NCBI GenBank assembly: GCA_944382835.1
Contig: CALWNP010000007.1
Span: 1 to 64,000 of the forward strand
Length of the DNA stretch: 64,000 nt
Reading direction: 5' to 3'
DNA from: an uncultured Gemmiger sp.
GTDB taxonomy: Bacteria; Bacillota; Clostridia; Oscillospirales; Ruminococcaceae
The notes beneath the pieces are model-generated. The model did not search any database. It saw only the letters and a list, made by a program, of their open reading frames with translations, and was not told the DNA's origin. A program made the position numbers and the translations under genes. Position 1 is the first letter of the stretch, and the number at the start of each line of letters is the position of its first letter. Shown here piece after piece: positions 40,109-49,031 of this stretch.

Positions 40109-41011
40109 TCAGGGATCCTCCGGTTTTTGAGCCGGCAAAGGATCCGCAGCACCGCCTTGGAACAGTTTGCGGTATTGTCCCGGGGTCATGCCCTGGGTTT
40201 GGCGAAAAATGCGGATCAGGTAGCTGTCGGATGAAAAACCGCAGAGGTGGGCCACCAGTTCCATGCTGTGGTCGGTGCGGGCCAGCAGGTCCCTGGCCCG
40301 CTGAATCCGCACCGCAGTGAGGTAGTCCGAGAAGCCGCAGTCGAAATGGCGCTGAAAATAGGCGCCGAAATATTTGGGCGACATGTGAAACGCCTCGCCC
40401 ATCTGCTGCAACGTCAGTTTTTCGGCGCTGTGCTGCTGGATGTAGCGGGCGATCTCCCGCAGGGCTTCCCCCTGGGCAGAGCCCACCGCTCCGGTGGTCC
40501 GGACCAGGTTGTCCCGGTAGAGGAGCTGATACAACCGCAGCAGATGGGCCTTGATCCCCAGCCAGGCCCCAGGTTCCTTTCCCTGGTACCAGAGCAGCAG
40601 TTCCCGCAGAAGCGGCGCCGCAAGGGCCGCTGTGTCCGCCGGCAGACGGGAGAGAACCCGGGCGGTATGGTCGGCCAACGGGTGCAGATACCGCTCCTCC
40701 ACCTCGTCAGGCTCGGCAAAGGCCAGCCAGGACAAGGGGAACACCAGGGCGAAGTAGAGGCAGTCCTCGCTGTCCGCCTGCATGCCGTGCATTTCCCGGG
40801 GATTGATGTAAAAGAGATCGCCCTCCCCGCCCCGGTACAGCTGCTCCTCGATTTTCAGCCGCAGCTGTCCCCGGCGAATCCAGAGCAGTTCCACCCCCTC
40901 CTGCCAGTGGTTGGGCACATCAATCCTGGCGATCTGCTGGTCCATGCAGTAGACCTGCAGCGGATGCAGGGGTGTCCCCTGCTGCCGGGTTTCCTGGAAC
41001 GCCTGCCACAT
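40109..41011 (-). CDS. AraC-family transcriptional regulator
   Basis: A 300-residue regulator. The N-terminal half is a cupin-like sugar-sensing domain (HWQEGVELLWIRRGQLRLKI, then GDLFYINPREMHGMQA). The C-terminal 100 residues hold two helix-turn-helix motifs (LTLQQMGEAFHMSPKYFGAYFQR and MELVAHLCGFSSDSYLIRIFRQ in outline) ending GMTPGQYRKLF. AAAGGAGGGG stands before the ATG at 41011; the frame runs on upstream but would swallow the promoter. It is divergent from the GH13 gene and upstream of the GH3 gene, so it probably controls both. Confidence 0.9.
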   Translation of the reverse strand: MWQAFQETRQQGTPLHPLQVYCMDQQIARIDVPNHWQEGVELLWIRRGQLRLKIEEQLYRGGEGDLFYINPREMHGMQADSEDCLYFALVFPLSWLAFAEPDEVEERYLHPLADHTARVLSRLPADTAALAAPLLRELLLWYQGKEPGAWLGIKAHLLRLYQLLYRDNLVRTTGAVGSAQGEALREIARYIQQHSAEKLTLQQMGEAFHMSPKYFGAYFQRHFDCGFSDYLTAVRIQRARDLLARTDHSMELVAHLCGFSSDSYLIRIFRQTQGMTPGQYRKLFQGGAADPLPAQKPEDP

Positions 41012-41048
41012 GGTGCTGCCCCTCCTTTGAGGATGGTGGGATATGGAT

Positions 41049-41105
41049 ATTGTACTACGATTGCTGGATATAGTCCAACAATTTGACCATCCGGCGGGAT
41101 ATAAT
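41049..41105. promoter_or_regulatory. Divergent promoters and inverted-repeat operator between araC-type gene and GH13 gene
   Basis: Inverted repeat ATTGCTGGA (41060-41068) and TCCAACAAT (41074-41082), 8 of 9 positions paired. Leftward TACAAT (41054-41049) with TTGGAC (41078-41073, 18-base spacer) overlaps the repeat. Rightward TATAAT lies at 41100-41105 with no proper -35, typical of activator control. Confidence 0.55.
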
Positions 41106-41166
41106 GCCAGTATCACCCGGGAAAAGGAGCGCTCCGTCCGGGACAACACAGAATCGAGGGATCACC

Positions 41167-42729
41167 ATGAAGGATTGGCTCAACAACAGTGTTTTCTATG
41201 AAATCTATCCGCAAAGTTTTTTGGACACCAACGGGGACGGCATCGGAGATCTGGCGGGTATCATCGCCAAGCTGGACTACATCCGGCAGCTGGGCTGCAA
41301 CGCCCTGTGGCTGAACCCTTGCTTTCTCTCCCCCTTCGGCGATGCCGGCTATGATGTGTCGGACTACACCCAGGTGGCACCACGGTACGGCACCAACGAG
41401 GATCTGGAACGGCTTTTTGCCGAGGCCCACCGCCGCGGGATGAAGGTTTTGCTGGATCTGGTTCCGGGGCACACCTCCACCCAGCACCCCTGGTTCCAGC
41501 AATCCTGCAAGGCCGAGCCCAACGAATACTGGGGCCGTTACATCTGGAGCGACTCGGTCTGGACCGATGTGGCCCAGTATCCCAGCATTGCAGGGTCGCT
41601 GCGCGGGCTGTACCCCCGGGACGGCAGTGTGGCGGTGAACTTCTTCTCCAACCAGCCCGCCCTCAACTACGGCTTTGCCCACCCCACCGAGCCCTGGCAA
41701 AGCGCCGTGGATTCCCCCGAGGCACTGGCCACCCGGCAGGCCATGAAGGATGTCATGGCCTTCTGGCTGAACAAGGGCTGCGACGGGTTCCGGGTGGACA
41801 TGGCCGGGTCGCTGGTCAAGAATGATCCCGACGGCCAGGAAACCCAAAAGCTGTGGCAGGATGTACGCCGGTTCCTGGACCGGGATTTTCCCGACGCGGT
41901 GCTGATCTCGGAGTGGGGCGACCCCCAGAAATCCCTGCTGGCCGGGTTCCACATGGACTTTCTCCTTCACTTTGGGCCCTCCCATTACATGGACCTGTTC
42001 CGCGGCGACGCCCCCTATTTCCGCCGGGACGGTCAGGGGGACGCCCGTGCCTTTGTGGACGCCTACCGCGCCAACTACAACCTTACCCGGCAAAAGGGGC
42101 TGATCTGCATTCCCTCGGGCAACCATGATATGGAACGGATGCGCAAATTTCTCGACCCGGAGGAGATGAAGATTGCCTTCGCCTTCCTGCTGTCCATGCC
42201 CGGGGTTCCCTTCCTCTATTACGGCGACGAGATCGGGATGCGGCACCTTCCGCTGCCCTCGGTGGAGGGCGGCTATGGCCGCACCGGTGCCCGGACCCCC
42301 ATGCAGTGGAACCGCGGCAAGAACTACGGTTTTTCCGAAGGTGCGGCAGAATCCCTCTACACCCCGCAGGACCCTGCGGCCGATGCCCCGGTGGTGGAAG
42401 AGGCCATGGCATGCCCCACGTCCCTGTGGCAGGAGATCCAGAAGCTGATTTGCCTTCGCCGGGACCATCCGGCCCTCTGCGCCCGGGGCGGGCTGGAATT
42501 TGTTTTCTGCGAGGACCATCGGTATCCCCTGGCCTATCTGCGCACCGCCAAAACCGAATCGGTTCTGGTGGTCCTCAACCCCTCCCGCAGCCCCGCTGAG
42601 TTTTCCTGCCCCTACCGCCCGCAGGAGGTGCTCTACCAGCACGGGGACGCCGTAGAGGTCCGGGGCGACAGCCTCCGGGTTCCGGGGGAAAGCGCCGCCT
42701 TCCTGCGGGTGGAACCGTGCCTCGAATGA
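41167..42729 (+). CDS. GH13 alpha-glucosidase/alpha-amylase family enzyme
   Basis: A 520-residue cytosolic GH13 enzyme (no signal). The barrel starts FYEIYPQSFLDTNGDGIGDL, the pattern of oligo-1,6-glucosidase and trehalose-6-phosphate hydrolase relatives. Catalytic residues are Asp211 (DGFRVDMA), Glu249 (LISEWGD) and Asp321 (SGNHDME). A short C-terminal beta domain (about 440-520) closes it. A related enzyme, sucrose phosphorylase or trehalose synthase, cannot be fully excluded. It is divergent from the AraC-type gene, with a terminator downstream. Confidence 0.9.
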   Translation: MKDWLNNSVFYEIYPQSFLDTNGDGIGDLAGIIAKLDYIRQLGCNALWLNPCFLSPFGDAGYDVSDYTQVAPRYGTNEDLERLFAEAHRRGMKVLLDLVPGHTSTQHPWFQQSCKAEPNEYWGRYIWSDSVWTDVAQYPSIAGSLRGLYPRDGSVAVNFFSNQPALNYGFAHPTEPWQSAVDSPEALATRQAMKDVMAFWLNKGCDGFRVDMAGSLVKNDPDGQETQKLWQDVRRFLDRDFPDAVLISEWGDPQKSLLAGFHMDFLLHFGPSHYMDLFRGDAPYFRRDGQGDARAFVDAYRANYNLTRQKGLICIPSGNHDMERMRKFLDPEEMKIAFAFLLSMPGVPFLYYGDEIGMRHLPLPSVEGGYGRTGARTPMQWNRGKNYGFSEGAAESLYTPQDPAADAPVVEEAMACPTSLWQEIQKLICLRRDHPALCARGGLEFVFCEDHRYPLAYLRTAKTESVLVVLNPSRSPAEFSCPYRPQEVLYQHGDAVEVRGDSLRVPGESAAFLRVEPCLE

Positions 42730-42780
42730 GGGAAAGACATCATTTCCCGTGCAATTTTCCTTTTCCGCGCCATGACATAC

Positions 42781-42825
42781 AAAAAGGATCGGAGCCTCCC
42801 GTGGGGAGAGTCCGATCCATTTTTT
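42781..42825. terminator. Bidirectional terminator between GH13 and DUF6311 genes
   Basis: GGATCGGA (42786-42793) pairs with TCCGATCC (42811-42818), with an inner CTCCC/GGGAG stem. A's on the left and T's on the right serve both directions. Confidence 0.85.
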
Positions 42826-42826
42826 C

Positions 42827-44542
42827 TTATTCGGTTGCCGGCAGATACCGCTCCACCCCGTCCATGCTCTCCAGCTCCGCATCGGGCTGGGAGATGCCGA
42901 GGATCATCCCGTCCAGGCGATACAGCACCAGATCATAGTTTGCCAGGGACGGATCGCTCTCGGCCAGGACATAGACGGTGTCCTCCCGGGTGATGCCGCT
43001 GTCCAGCTCCTGCTGGATCAGCTGGTTGAGCTGGGCCAGCTCCAGATCATCCGGCCGGGCAAAATAGAAATTGCTCACCGTTCCGTGATGCCGCATGGCC
43101 AGCAGTGCAATGTCGCTGCCGCCCGAGGCGAAGACAAAGGTGCTGGCCGGCTGGAACACCACATGCGGTCTGGTTTCCAGCAGATGATCCCATGCCTGCT
43201 GATGGATGGACAGCGTGTAGGTCTGCCGGGTGCGGTACTTCTCATTGGTCCGGATGCTGCGCAGATAGGGGCTGATGTCCGCCATCTGAAGCAGGGCGAT
43301 AAGCACCGCCCCCACCGTGGCCAGCCCCTTTCGGGTGGCCAGCACCGAGAACACCGTGGCCATGGACAAAAACATCACCAGGTAACAAACCGGCCAGATA
43401 AACCGCCCGGTGGCCCGGAAGACGCTCCAGAGCTGCCGGATCGGCTCCCACAGGGGGATTTCCAGAATTACCCGGTCCCCCAGCGTCACGGTGGGGCTGA
43501 GGCCTACCACCTCGTAAAAGACAAACAGAATCCCCAGCTGAATCTTCTGCATCCCAGAGAACAACGGCGGCCTTTTGCGGAAGGTGAAGATCTTGACCAG
43601 CACAGCCAACCCCAGCAGCACAATGGCCCCCAGGCCGAGATAACCGTATCCCTCGTTCTGCCCCGTCCGGTGGGGCAGTTCCTTGAGAAACAGCGAAGTG
43701 TTCTGGGCGTCAAAGAGGGCGTTCAGATTGGCGCTGCTTTCCCCCAGCCCCACAGCCTTGAGGGTGGTTGAGCCATAAAAGATGCCGTAAAACCAGAAAT
43801 CCGCCAGCACCACCGCCACCGAAGCCACAAAGGTGCCCACTGCCCGCACCGGGCGTTTGGACAGCAGCTGCTCCAGGCACCACATCCCCAGAATGGCAAA
43901 CACCATGGGCAGAAAATACATATGGATGCCCCCGGCCGTCAAAGCCAGCGCACACCAGGCCAGCGGAGCGGCCCAGCGCTTGCCCTCCAGCGGGCGGCAC
44001 AGCCAGAGCCAGAGGGAAGCCACAATCAACCACTGACCGCCGCCCAAAGCGGTATGGGCATAGAGGCGCTGCAAAATATAGGGAGAAAGGACAAAGAAGG
44101 TGGACAGCGCCACCGAGGCGGGCAGGCAGGAGAGATAATGGTTCAGCAGAAGCGCCGCAAAGCCCCCCATCAGTGCCAGAGAGATGAGGCCGAACAGCCC
44201 GAAATACTGAAAGGTTTCGGGCAGCAGCGGGGAGAGAATCTTGAACAGAAAGGCAAAATGGGGGATGGAATCGGTATAGACAACGCTGGCCATCCCCGGC
44301 TCATTGAGCCCCGACATCAGCCCCGGCGGCAGATGCCACGGGGAGTTGCGGTAGCACAGCCAACCGATGTAGTGCTGGGACAGATCGCCCCCGGTCAACA
44401 GCCAATCATCGTAGGTTACATCCAGCACCCTCGGCCCGTAAACCAGAAGGAACAGCAATGCCCCGTACAGTGCGCCCACCAAAAAGGTGGTTCTTTGCCG
44501 GCAGACGCCCCACCGGAAGGGCGAACGCAGGTGTTTCTCCAT
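42827..44542 (-). CDS. DUF6311-type polytopic membrane protein (GT-C-like)
   Basis: A 571-residue membrane protein with about 11-12 helices and a C-terminal globular part (about 440-571). A first extracellular loop with acidic residues (VTYDDWLLTGGDLSQHYIGW in outline) and the general layout recall GT-C glycosyltransferases such as the PMT/YfhO groups. It matches what I know of DUF6311. Function unproven; transfer of a lipid-linked sugar to a cell-envelope acceptor is a reasonable guess. The ATG at 44542 is preferred to 44554 because GGAGG is six bases upstream. Confidence 0.72.
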   Translation of the reverse strand: MEKHLRSPFRWGVCRQRTTFLVGALYGALLFLLVYGPRVLDVTYDDWLLTGGDLSQHYIGWLCYRNSPWHLPPGLMSGLNEPGMASVVYTDSIPHFAFLFKILSPLLPETFQYFGLFGLISLALMGGFAALLLNHYLSCLPASVALSTFFVLSPYILQRLYAHTALGGGQWLIVASLWLWLCRPLEGKRWAAPLAWCALALTAGGIHMYFLPMVFAILGMWCLEQLLSKRPVRAVGTFVASVAVVLADFWFYGIFYGSTTLKAVGLGESSANLNALFDAQNTSLFLKELPHRTGQNEGYGYLGLGAIVLLGLAVLVKIFTFRKRPPLFSGMQKIQLGILFVFYEVVGLSPTVTLGDRVILEIPLWEPIRQLWSVFRATGRFIWPVCYLVMFLSMATVFSVLATRKGLATVGAVLIALLQMADISPYLRSIRTNEKYRTRQTYTLSIHQQAWDHLLETRPHVVFQPASTFVFASGGSDIALLAMRHHGTVSNFYFARPDDLELAQLNQLIQQELDSGITREDTVYVLAESDPSLANYDLVLYRLDGMILGISQPDAELESMDGVERYLPATE

Positions 44543-44647
44543 GATATCCTCCATCCATTCCAGCTTTTATCCAAAACGAGTGTCCCTGTACAAAACAGCA
44601 CGGACAGCCGCGAAAAACAGGGTTTGTCCAAAGGCACAACCCCAAAA

Positions 44648-44676
44648 GATATACCATCCCCCTGCCCAAAAGTCAA
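44648..44676 (-). promoter_or_regulatory. Promoter of the DUF6311 gene
   Basis: Leftward TTGACT (44676-44671), a 17-base spacer and extended TGGTATATC (-10 hexamer 44653-44648). Confidence 0.7.
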
Positions 44677-44699
44677 GCAAAGAGACTTGGAGCTGCGCC

Positions 44700-46679
44700 T
44701 CAGAACAGCTCCTGAACCGCATTGCCCTGGGGAACGGCGCCAATACGGTAGGCCTCCACCAGCGCCGAAAGGTCCTGGATCAGCGCCAGTTTGCGGCCGC
44801 CCTCGTCGGTATCCCGGACCATGATCCGGGACGGCGCATTGTAGATGTACTCGCTTTTGCTGGCGATGTCCTCATCCTGATGGATGGCCTTCTGGGCGCT
44901 CTCAAAAGGCTGATGGGTGCGCAGAATCAGCCCCCGGGAATTGTACACCAGGGTATAGCCGGCGATGCCGGTCTTGCTGTGGTAGGCCCGGCAGAATCCG
45001 CCGTCGATGATGATGAGCTTTCCCCCGCCCTTCACCGGGCTTTCTCCCTCGATGGCCCGCACCGGCACATGGCCGTTGACGATGTGGCAGCCCTCCCCGG
45101 TCAGGCCGAACTCCTTCAGAATCCGGTCGGCAGTCTCGGGGGCCTCAATCAGACGGTAGTAGGGGTCCTTGATCTCGGCGTGGGTGGCGGGGTCGGCAAT
45201 GTAGATCCGCTCAAAGGTGGTCATGGCACTGCGTCCGAACAGCGGGGAAAGTGCCCCGCACCAGAGATACCAGAGGAAATCCTGCCCCGCCTGCCGTTCC
45301 GGAGAGCCCGCCGGGGCAAAGTACCCCTGCCGGGCCCGGCGGTCACAGTAGTCAAAGAGAGCCTTGCCGGAGTAGCTCTTTCCCTCAAAGGTCTCGGCGG
45401 CGAACTTTCCCGCAGGGGTCATGGGAACGGCCCCATGGTAGAGCAGGTTGCCGTTGCAGATTTTGTAGAAGGCCCCCTGCTCATACAGAAACTGAACATG
45501 GCGCTGCAGCCGCTCGCTCTCGGCAAAGGAGCGCACCAACTCCTTCAGGACCTGCTCCTCCTCGGGGGTCAGCCGGGTGGGATCGGCCGGGTCCACGGTG
45601 GGGAAGGAAGTGTCCAGCAGCGGATAGGTTTTACCCTTCAGACGAACCGTACCGGCGGCGTAGTCGATCTGGTTGAGATAGTCCCGCCCGGCCATCCTGA
45701 ACTCGGGGTTGCGGGCGATGACCCGGGCTTCCAGCTTGAGCATCAGGATGGTCACCGCCTTGTGCATCCGGGCTGCCGCGGTCAGGTCTCCGGGATTGCT
45801 GCGGGGGTCGGCGTGGGGCATCCAGCGGCTCAGATCACAGTCAGAATAGACCCGCTGGGCGAACCGGTCCAGGGTGCGCAGGCTGATGCCGTAGCCCCCT
45901 TCCAGGGTATCTAGATTGTTGTAGGCCAGGGTGGTTTTGAGCACCGTCATCACGCAGAGCGGGCTGCCCGACGCCGCCCCCATCCAGACCACATCATGGT
46001 TGCCCCACTGGATATCCACATGATGGTGGGCCATCAAGCTGTCCAGAATCCGGTCCGGCCGGGGACCGCGGTCAAACAGATCCCCCACAATATGCAGCCG
46101 GTCCACCGCCAGCCTCTTGATGACCTCGCAGAACCGGATGATGTAGGCATCGGCCCGGCCATACCGGATGATGCTCTCGATGATCTCCCCATAATACTGG
46201 TCCTTGTCGTGGTCCTCAAAATGGGCGTGGAGCAACTCGTCCAGGATATAGCCGCAGTTCTCGGGCAGGCAGGCCCGCACATGGGCGCGGGTGTGTTTGC
46301 TGGAAACGAACCGGCAGAGCTGAATCAGGCGGAGCAGCGTCTGGCGGTACCATGCCTTCAGATCCTGCTGGGCGGCCTTGAGCTCGGGCAGCTTCTGGTT
46401 GGGATAGTAGACCAGGGTGGCCAGCTCAGCCCGCTCGGCTGCCGGCACCCCGGGCCCCAGCACCACATCGATCTTTTCATGGATGACCCCCGACGCACTG
46501 TTGAGGATGTGGACAAAGGCCTCGTGTTCCCCGTGGAGATCGCTCATAAAGTGCTCGGTGCCCTTGGGCAGCCGAAGCACCGCCTCGATGCGGATGATCT
46601 CGCTGGATGCAGCGGCAATGGTGGGAAATTGCTGCGCCAGGCGGCGCAGATAGCGCAGATGTTCGCCGGTATATTCCAT
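44700..46679 (-). CDS. fbp: Class III fructose-1,6-bisphosphatase
   Basis: A 659-residue manganese-dependent phosphatase of the Firmicutes type, which hydrolyses fructose-1,6-bisphosphate in gluconeogenesis. It belongs to the metallophosphatase fold: FMSDLHGEHEAF, IVGDLFDRGPRPD, DIQWGNHDVVWMG and a late IVNGHVPVRAIEGESPVKGGGKLIIIDGG region (shown as adjoining segments) give the metal ligands. Length matches Bacillus YydE/Fbp. GGAGG stands before the ATG at 46679. Single gene. Confidence 0.94.
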   Translation of the reverse strand: MEYTGEHLRYLRRLAQQFPTIAAASSEIIRIEAVLRLPKGTEHFMSDLHGEHEAFVHILNSASGVIHEKIDVVLGPGVPAAERAELATLVYYPNQKLPELKAAQQDLKAWYRQTLLRLIQLCRFVSSKHTRAHVRACLPENCGYILDELLHAHFEDHDKDQYYGEIIESIIRYGRADAYIIRFCEVIKRLAVDRLHIVGDLFDRGPRPDRILDSLMAHHHVDIQWGNHDVVWMGAASGSPLCVMTVLKTTLAYNNLDTLEGGYGISLRTLDRFAQRVYSDCDLSRWMPHADPRSNPGDLTAAARMHKAVTILMLKLEARVIARNPEFRMAGRDYLNQIDYAAGTVRLKGKTYPLLDTSFPTVDPADPTRLTPEEEQVLKELVRSFAESERLQRHVQFLYEQGAFYKICNGNLLYHGAVPMTPAGKFAAETFEGKSYSGKALFDYCDRRARQGYFAPAGSPERQAGQDFLWYLWCGALSPLFGRSAMTTFERIYIADPATHAEIKDPYYRLIEAPETADRILKEFGLTGEGCHIVNGHVPVRAIEGESPVKGGGKLIIIDGGFCRAYHSKTGIAGYTLVYNSRGLILRTHQPFESAQKAIHQDEDIASKSEYIYNAPSRIMVRDTDEGGRKLALIQDLSALVEAYRIGAVPQGNAVQELF

Positions 46680-46736
46680 GAGGGACCTCCTTGTCCGATG
46701 CCGGGCCGGGCAAAATACTGTTGTTGTCTTCTTTTT

Positions 46737-46765
46737 AGTATAAAACAGCCGGCCCCGGAGCACAA
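46737..46765 (-). promoter_or_regulatory. Promoter of fbp
   Basis: Leftward TTGTGC (46765-46760), a 17-base spacer and TATACT (46742-46737). Confidence 0.65.
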
Positions 46766-46801
46766 GTGCGCCGGTTGCTTCCTTTCTGGCTTTTCCCAAC
46801 A

Positions 46802-46829
46802 AAAAGAGCCGCCCTGTTTCCAGGGCGGC
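46802..46829 (-). terminator. Terminator after the chromate-type transporter pair
   Basis: GCCGCCCTG (46808-46816) pairs with CAGGGCGGC (46821-46829). On the leftward strand it is followed by CTCTTTTTG. Confidence 0.8.
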
Positions 46830-46836
46830 GAAACAA

Positions 46837-47400
46837 TCAGAAAATCGAGTAGAGAATCCAGCCGGCCACACCGGCCCCCGCCATCACGGCAATGGGATCG
46901 GTTTTCCAGCGGCGCAGCACCACCAGGCATCCCACAAAAATCCCGGCGGCAATCCAGTCCACCTGATCCAGCGAGGAGGGCAGCACCCCACCTGCAAACA
47001 GGGCCAGAAACACCAGAGAGAGACCGGCCGAGGCGATCATGGCCACCACCGCCGGGCGCAGACCCAGCAGGATTCCCTGCAGAATTTCCAGGCTGCGGTA
47101 TTTGTAGTAGAGCCAGGCCAGGGTCATGACGATGACACAGGAGGGAAAGACACAGCCGGCGGTGGCTACCAGCGCCCCCGGCAGCCCGCAGATCTGCTCC
47201 CCCACAAAGGTGGCGGCATTGATGGCGATGGGCCCCGGCGTCATTCCCGAAATGGTGATGATGTCGGCGAACTGGCTCATGGTGAGCCAGCCGTGGAGAT
47301 CCACCACCTGGTGCTGGATCAGCGGCATGGCCGCGTATCCCCCGCCGATGCTGAACAATCCGATCTGGAAAAAGCTCCAGAACAGCTGCAGATAGATCAT
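46837..47400 (-). CDS. chrA: Chromate transporter family protein (half-size, second subunit)
   Basis: A 187-residue membrane protein with about five helices. The CHR-family front reads LFSIGGGYAAMPLIQ, followed by ISGMTPGPIAINAATFVG. Short CHR proteins work as pairs of opposite membrane topology. It overlaps the first subunit by 4 bases. Chromate efflux is the named family role, but in gut anaerobes the true substrate is unknown. A LysR-type gene is divergent from the pair. Confidence 0.9.
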   Translation of the reverse strand: MIYLQLFWSFFQIGLFSIGGGYAAMPLIQHQVVDLHGWLTMSQFADIITISGMTPGPIAINAATFVGEQICGLPGALVATAGCVFPSCVIVMTLAWLYYKYRSLEILQGILLGLRPAVVAMIASAGLSLVFLALFAGGVLPSSLDQVDWIAAGIFVGCLVVLRRWKTDPIAVMAGAGVAGWILYSIF

Positions 47401-47966
47401 TGCTGCCGCTCCTTTCTGGCTCTGGCCCGGACCAGGGTTTCCACCGCGCCCAGTGCCCCGCAGGCCAGGATGATCCAGATGACATTGATGCTGAAAAACC
47501 AGGCCGCCGCAAAGGCACAGATCATCACCGCCAGCGGCTGCCAGCGGAAGGGTTTGAGGACATTGCGGGCCATGGTGATCACCACATCACAGATCACCGC
47601 TGCCACCCCGGCCTGCATTCCGGCCATCACCATGCTGACCACCGCATTGTCCCGGAAGGCGTCGTAAAACAGCGAGATCACCGTGATGATGACCAGCGGC
47701 GGCAAAACGGTGCCCACCACCGTGACGGCAGCCCCCAACGGCCCCGCCACATTGTAGCCCACCAGGATGGAGGCATTGACCGCGATGGCCCCCGGAGAGG
47801 ACTGGGCGATGGCGGTGAGATCCAGCATCTCCTGCTCATCAATCCAGTGGAGTTTTTCCACAAACTTTTTGCGCATCAGGGGAATGATGACAAATCCGCC
47901 CCCAAAGGTAAAGGCACTGAGCTGCAACGTGGACAGAAACAGCGTCAGATACGGTTTTTTCTGCAT
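47397..47966 (-). CDS. chrA: Chromate transporter family protein (half-size, first subunit)
   Basis: A 189-residue partner of the downstream gene, with the CHR motifs FTFGGGFVIIPLM and IAQSSPGAIAVNASILVGYNVAG. About six helices. The ATG at 47966 is chosen for AGAGGGG upstream and the family's usual N-terminus; an upstream in-frame extension would lie in the promoter. It is translationally coupled to the second subunit. Confidence 0.9.
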   Translation of the reverse strand: MQKKPYLTLFLSTLQLSAFTFGGGFVIIPLMRKKFVEKLHWIDEQEMLDLTAIAQSSPGAIAVNASILVGYNVAGPLGAAVTVVGTVLPPLVIITVISLFYDAFRDNAVVSMVMAGMQAGVAAVICDVVITMARNVLKPFRWQPLAVMICAFAAAWFFSINVIWIILACGALGAVETLVRARARKERQQ

Positions 47967-48000
47967 GAGGACCCCTCTTTTCTTGCCGGCTTGCCTGACC

Positions 48001-48039
48001 AGTATACCACTTGACACTCCAGAAAAAAACTACTATTAT
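48001..48039. promoter_or_regulatory. Interlocked divergent promoters for the chr pair and the lysR-type gene
   Basis: Rightward TTGACA (48011-48016), 17 bases, TATTAT (48034-48039). Leftward extended TGGTATACT (hexamer 48006-48001) with an all-T -35 at 48029-48024. The sites overlap, so one regulator can switch both. Confidence 0.7.
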
Positions 48040-48082
48040 TTTTATATTTATCATAGGTTTTTTATTATGATCGGAGGGTAAT

Positions 48083-48970
48083 ATGACCTTTCGCCACATC
48101 CGGATCTTTCTTGCCGTCTGCGACAACCACAACAACCTGACCCAGGCCGCCCGTCAGCTCTTCATCGCCCAGCCCTCGGTGAGCATGGCCGTCCGGGAAA
48201 TCGAGGAGGAATACGGGTTGCGGCTGTTTGACCGGCTGGGCAAAAAGCTCTATCTGACCCAGGACGGCACCCTGTTTTTGCAATATGCCCGCCGTCTGGA
48301 GGGGCTGCTCAACGACATGGAGCGCAACCTGCGCCACCCCGACGGTCCCCGCCTGTTGCGGGTGGGGGCCAGCGTGACCATCGGCTCCCAGTTCCTGCCG
48401 GGCTATCTGGAAGCCTTCCGCCGGATACATCCCGAAGTGGAGGTCCGGGTCCGGATCGAGGCCTCCCAGACGCTGGAGGAGGAACTGCTGCGCAGCGAGC
48501 TGGACCTGGCCCTGCTGGAACGCCCGGTGCACGCCCCCATGTTGGTGCGGGAGCCCTACCGCCAGGACAAACTGGTCATCATCGCCCCCAACCGGCCCCC
48601 GTATGCCGGGATGAAGGTCATGCCCCGGGAACAGCTGCAGCGGGAACGTCTGCTGCTGCGCAACCGGGGCAGCGGCCCCAGGGACCTCATCGACCGGGTC
48701 ACCGGTCAGGCCGGTTTTACCCTGGAGCCGGTGTGGGAGGGCACCAGCACCATTGCCCTGATCAACGGGGTCAAGTGCGGGCTTGGCATCTCCATTCAGC
48801 CCCTGCAGATGGTCCGGGAGGAGCTGGAGACCGGGCAGCTTTGCGCCATGGAAGCCGAGGGGCTGACCTTTCTGCGCACCTTTGATCTGGTGATTCACAA
48901 GGACAAGGTGTTGACCCCTGCCATCTCGGATTTCTTCGACCTCTGCCGCCACAGCACCGACCAACCCTGA
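48083..48970 (+). CDS. LysR-family transcriptional regulator
   Basis: A 295-residue regulator. The N-terminal winged helix (1-60) has the family helix-turn-helix NLTQAARQLFIAQPSVSMAVREIE. The remainder is the two-lobe periplasmic-binding-like effector domain, whose ligand is unknown. GGAGGGTAAT stands before the ATG. Being divergent from the chr pair, with interlocked promoters, makes control of that pair likely. Confidence 0.92.
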   Translation: MTFRHIRIFLAVCDNHNNLTQAARQLFIAQPSVSMAVREIEEEYGLRLFDRLGKKLYLTQDGTLFLQYARRLEGLLNDMERNLRHPDGPRLLRVGASVTIGSQFLPGYLEAFRRIHPEVEVRVRIEASQTLEEELLRSELDLALLERPVHAPMLVREPYRQDKLVIIAPNRPPYAGMKVMPREQLQRERLLLRNRGSGPRDLIDRVTGQAGFTLEPVWEGTSTIALINGVKCGLGISIQPLQMVREELETGQLCAMEAEGLTFLRTFDLVIHKDKVLTPAISDFFDLCRHSTDQP

Positions 48971-48978
48971 AAAATGCC

Positions 48979-49017
48979 AATCCCATCTGCCGTGACAGGG
49001 CAGACGGGATTTTTTGG
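48979..49017. terminator. Terminator between the lysR-type and MFS genes
   Basis: AATCCCATCTGCC (48979-48991) pairs with GGCAGACGGGATT (48999-49011), with one mismatch, followed by T's. The genes converge here. Confidence 0.8.
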
Positions 49018-49031
49018 CATGAGCTTATTTT

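Noticed and set aside
41083..41105. TTGACC and TATAAT as a full promoter for the GH13 gene
   Set aside because: The spacer is only 11 bases, too short for normal recognition; the TATAAT is kept as a -10 under activator control.
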